A DNA stretch of 29,702 bases from Pseudomonadota bacterium (GTDB lineage Bacteria > Pseudomonadota > Gammaproteobacteria > Steroidobacterales > Steroidobacteraceae): NCBI GenBank assembly GCA_021780395.1, contig JAJXYU010000163.1:1-29702 (forward strand), written 5' to 3'. Within the stretch, counting starts at the first letter, position 1. The number at the start of each line of letters is the position of its first letter. Below, piece after piece: positions 24,353-29,702 of this stretch. The notes under the pieces are model-generated. The model saw nothing but the letters and a program-made list of their open reading frames with translations, was not told the origin of the DNA and ran no database searches. The position numbers and the translations under genes were made by a program.

Positions 24353-24379
24353 GGGGCGGGCGCCTGCAAGCGCCGGGCA

Positions 24380-24408
24380 TGGACATGCGAGGCCGGCGCC
24401 GCTAATAT
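24380..24408 (+). promoter_or_regulatory. Candidate sigma-70 promoter of carAB
   Basis: TGGACA (five of six to TTGACA), an exact 17-base spacer, then TAATAT. It is the best-spaced sigma-70-type promoter in the window and would give a leader of about 110 bases before carA containing the hairpin and leader ORF below. Confidence 0.6.
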
Positions 24409-24423
24409 TCGCGCCCGGTATCC

Positions 24424-24528
24424 ATGGGCTCGAACCGAAATCAAGAAGCGGGAGGCGGCTCCAAGCGAGCACCTCCCGCTTCGCACATCTGCGCGTGCCT
24501 GCCGCGCGAAGCGAGGACACCGGAGTGA
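24424..24528 (+). CDS. Possible leader ORF upstream of carA, 34 codons
   Basis: An ATG at 24424 opens a 34-codon frame whose TGA (24526-24528) overlaps the carA GTG start (24525-24527) by two bases. The ATG lies about 8 bases after the expected transcription start of the promoter at 24380-24408, with no ribosome site, so translation would have to be leaderless-like. Codons 8-20 lie in the hairpin at 24446-24481. The peptide has four Arg and two Cys (HICACLP) and matches no leader peptide I know. Coupled translation into carA is possible but unproven; a chance frame remains plausible. Confidence 0.35.
   Translation: MGSNRNQEAGGGSKRAPPASHICACLPREARTPE
24446..24481 (+). promoter_or_regulatory. 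carA leader hairpin
   Basis: AAGCGGGAGG (24446-24455) and CCTCCCGCTT (24472-24481) form a perfect 10-bp stem with a 16-base loop, 43 bases before carA. No T run follows, so it is not a plain intrinsic terminator. Its GGGAGG arm is Shine-Dalgarno-like. Confidence 0.55.
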
Positions 24529-25703
24529 CGACGCCAGCCGTGCTTGCTCTCGAAGATGGCACCGTTTTCCGTGGCATTTCCGTCGGAGCAAGGGGGAATA
24601 CGACCGGCGAGGTGGTGTTCAACACGGCGATGACGGGCTATCAAGAGATCCTCACCGATCCGTCCTATTGCCGTCAGATCGTCACCCTGACGTATCCGCA
24701 CGTCGGCAACACCGGCACGACGCCCGAGGATCTCGAGTCCTCCGCGATCTTCGCGGCCGGTCTCGTGATCCGCGACCTGCCGGTACTGCACTCGAACTGG
24801 CGCGCGACCGAGTCGCTCGGCGATTTCCTGATCCGTTCCAAGGTCGTTGCGATCGCCGAGATCGACACCCGCATGCTCACGCGACGGCTGCGCGAGCGTG
24901 GCGCCCAGGCCGGGTGCATCATGACCGGGGAGAACATCGACGAGGCCGACGCGATCCGCGCGGCGCGCAAGTTCCCCGGCCTCAAGGGGATGGATCTTGC
25001 GAAGGTCGTGTCGACCCGCCGCAACTATCAATGGAACGATGGGATGATCTGGCGGACGGATCCGCGTCCGCCGCGTCCGCAGAACCGCCTGCACGTGGTC
25101 GCCTACGATTTCGGGATCAAGCGCAATATCCTGCGCTTGCTCGCGGAGCACGGCTGCCGGGTGACGGTCGTGCCGGCACAAACGCCGTCAGATCAAGTGC
25201 TTGAGATGAATCCTGATGGTATTTTCTTATCCAATGGCCCCGGCGATCCCGAGCCCTGTGATTACGCGATTCGCGCGATCCGGGAGTACCTGCAGACCGA
25301 CATTCCGATCTTCGGCATCTGCCTCGGACACCAACTCCTCGGGCTGGCGTGCGGCGCCAAGACCTTGAAGATGAAGTTCGGTCACCATGGTGCGAACCAC
25401 CCGGTCCAGGAGCTCGAGTCGGGACGGGTGTTCATCTCGAGCCAGAATCACGGTTTTGCCGTCGACGAGAGCAGTCTGCCTGGTGAGCTGCGCGCGACCC
25501 ATCGATCGTTGTTCGACGGGTCGTTGCAGGGGATCGCGCACACGGAGCGACCGGCGTTCAGCTTCCAGGGGCATCCCGAGGCGAGCCCCGGCCCCCACGA
25601 CATGCGTCCGCTTTTTGAGCATTTTATTCATCTTATGATCAATAGGTTACAAAGTAATTCTAAAGCTAGATCTTCCTCGAAGTCGCAGATCGCGGGGACC
25701 TGA
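24525..25703 (+). CDS. carA: Carbamoyl-phosphate synthase small (glutaminase) subunit
   Basis: Hydrolyses glutamine and channels ammonia to CarB for carbamoyl phosphate, used in arginine and pyrimidine synthesis. The N-terminal domain carries [21 protein letters not shown] and [16 protein letters not shown]; the class I amidotransferase domain has [10 protein letters not shown] (Cys 266) and [11 protein letters not shown] (His 350, Glu 352), equivalent to E. coli C269, H353 and E355. The GTG at 24525 is supported by GAGGA eight bases upstream and by the conserved N-terminus. 392 residues. The last 25 or so codons are strikingly AT-rich and encode a poorly conserved tail. carB starts five bases after the stop. 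Confidence 0.97.
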   Translation: MTTPAVLALEDGTVFRGISVGARGNTTGEVVFNTAMTGYQEILTDPSYCRQIVTLTYPHVGNTGTTPEDLESSAIFAAGLVIRDLPVLHSNWRATESLGDFLIRSKVVAIAEIDTRMLTRRLRERGAQAGCIMTGENIDEADAIRAARKFPGLKGMDLAKVVSTRRNYQWNDGMIWRTDPRPPRPQNRLHVVAYDFGIKRNILRLLAEHGCRVTVVPAQTPSDQVLEMNPDGIFLSNGPGDPEPCDYAIRAIREYLQTDIPIFGICLGHQLLGLACGAKTLKMKFGHHGANHPVQELESGRVFISSQNHGFAVDESSLPGELRATHRSLFDGSLQGIAHTERPAFSFQGHPEASPGPHDMRPLFEHFIHLMINRLQSNSKARSSSKSQIAGT

Positions 25704-25708
25704 CGCGC

Positions 25709-28929
<3,221 letters not shown>

Positions 28930-28933
<4 letters not shown>

Positions 28934-29406
28934 AGCGAACTCCGATGACGTTGCGGGGCGCGACCCGGCTGCGCGAGGAACTCAAGCGGCTGAAGACCGA
29001 GGATCGGCCGACCGTGATCAAGGCGATCGCGGAAGCGCGTTCGCACGGCGACCTCAGCGAGAACGCCGAATACCATGCGGCGCGCGAACAGCAGAGCTTC
29101 ATCGAAGGCCGGATCCAGGAAATCGAGCATCGGCTCTCGAACGCCGAGATCATCGACGTGACCACGCTTCCCGCGAGCGGGCGCGTGGTGTTCGGCGCGA
29201 CGGTCGAGCTCGAGGATCAGAACGGCGGTTCGCCGGTGCGCTATCAGCTCGTCGGCGACGACGAGGCGGACATCAAGCAAGGGCTCCTCTCGGTGTCCTC
29301 GCCGATCGCGCGCGCGCTGATCGGAAAGTCCGAGGGCGACGTGGTCGACGTGACCGCGCCGGGCGGCACGCGCAGCTACGAGATCGTCTCGGTGCGCTAC
29401 GTGTGA
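28930..29406 (+). CDS. greA: Transcription elongation factor GreA
   Basis: Stimulates RNA cleavage by backtracked RNA polymerase. The N-terminal coiled coil contains the GreA tip motif [27 protein letters not shown], with the acidic D/E residues needed for catalysis, followed by the FKBP-like C-terminal domain ([10 protein letters not shown]...[35 protein letters not shown]). The GTG at 28930 gives 158 residues, the same as E. coli, and includes the conserved KRTPMT opening. It overlaps the carB stop by four bases, so it is translationally coupled to carAB, and itself overlaps the next gene. Confidence 0.97.
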
Positions 29407-29702
29407 GCCGGGCGCGCGATCTCTTGCGGGTGTTCCTGGTCTTCACGCTCGGCGGGATGTGGTCGCTCGCCGCGTGGGTCGCGCCCACGCTGTTCCTCGC
29501 GCAGCCGAACCGCGCGCTGGCGGGGTTGCTGGCGGGCCACATGTTCCGCATCGAAACCTATTTGTGCATTGCGGTCGCGGTGTTCGCGCTCGCGCTGCCC
29601 GGGCGTGCCCGCTTCCACTGGCTGTATCTCGCCGCGGCGCTGCTCAGTGTGAACGAGTGGGTGTTGCGTCCGCGGATGGAGGCGGCGAGGCTGCACCATC
29701 TC
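29403..29702 (+). CDS. DUF4149 membrane protein, partial
   Basis: The first 100 codons of a frame that runs off the right edge. It starts at a GTG overlapping the greA stop by four bases (GTGTGA). Hydrophobic segments lie at about residues 8-36, 49-70 and 73-88, separated by [23 protein letters not shown], which resembles the DUF4149 family found between greA and yhbY/rlmE in Pseudomonas-like genomes. The [14 protein letters not shown] stretch also fits. It is probably an inner-membrane protein of unknown function. By synteny, yhbY and rlmE (rrmJ) would be expected just beyond the window. Confidence 0.8.
   Translation, partial: MSRARDLLRVFLVFTLGGMWSLAAWVAPTLFLAQPNRALAGLLAGHMFRIETYLCIAVAVFALALPGRARFHWLYLAAALLSVNEWVLRPRMEAARLHHL

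Noticed and set aside
20306..24625. A 1439-codon open frame on minus spanning grpE end, dnaK, dnaJ, dapB and carA start
   Set aside because: It is the reverse-frame image of highly biased GC-rich codons in five secure genes; its product is low-complexity Arg/Asp/His-rich and crosses gene borders.

Overview
The window is a high-GC chromosomal segment (roughly two thirds G+C or more by eye) from a gammaproteobacterium outside the enterics. The gene order ssrA-smpB-ratA-rnfH-bamE-fur-recN-nadK-hrcA-grpE-dnaK-dnaJ-dapB-carA-carB-greA-DUF4149 combines the smpB/rnfH/bamE/recN/nadK/grpE block known from E. coli with the dnaJ-dapB-carAB-greA order known from Pseudomonas-like genomes. The bamE/fur and hrcA placements resemble Xanthomonas-like lineages. 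No phage, insertion sequence, CRISPR array, rRNA or tRNA gene was seen. Codon use is uniform except for a few AT-rich patches.

Layout. Positions 1-2168 (minus) hold most of a tail-specific protease (prc) that runs off the left edge. A small membrane protein and a lipoprotein of the M28 peptidase fold follow on plus; the M28 protein has lost most of its metal and catalytic residues. Around 4200-4863 (minus) lie a possible 70-residue protein, a nested inverted repeat and a small membrane protein. A Gfo/Idh/MocA dehydrogenase (4980-5933) converges on a class I aromatic/aspartate aminotransferase (5973-7157, minus).

Regulatory and sulfite-reduction part (7158-13169). Two Lrp/AsnC regulators are convergent and share stop-codon bases at 7803-7806. 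The first is divergent from the aminotransferase across a 17-bp perfect palindrome. The second is divergent from a tightly overlapped operon: precorrin-2 dehydrogenase/ferrochelatase, SUMT (cobA), cysJ and cysI. This operon makes siroheme and the NADPH-dependent sulfite reductase that uses it.

Core part (13266-29702). tmRNA (tag ANEDNYALAA) and its partner SmpB are adjacent. Then come ratA and rnfH (plus), bamE (minus) divergent from fur (plus), and nadK-recN (minus) converging on fur. The hrcA-grpE-dnaK-dnaJ chaperone cluster has two convincing sigma-32-type promoters (before grpE and before dnaK) but no CIRCE element that I can find. dapB follows, then carA-carB-greA and the first 100 codons of a DUF4149 membrane protein. 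carA is preceded by a good sigma-70-type promoter, a 10-bp hairpin and a 34-codon leader ORF whose stop overlaps the carA start.

The window is mostly ordinary core genome. The items most worth a second look are the carA leader ORF with its hairpin, the degenerate M28 lipoprotein, the paired Lrp regulators with their candidate operators, HrcA without a local CIRCE, the hairpin pair between dnaK and dnaJ, the low-GC patches around the carA/carB junction, and the three-way-junction repeat at 4472-4544.
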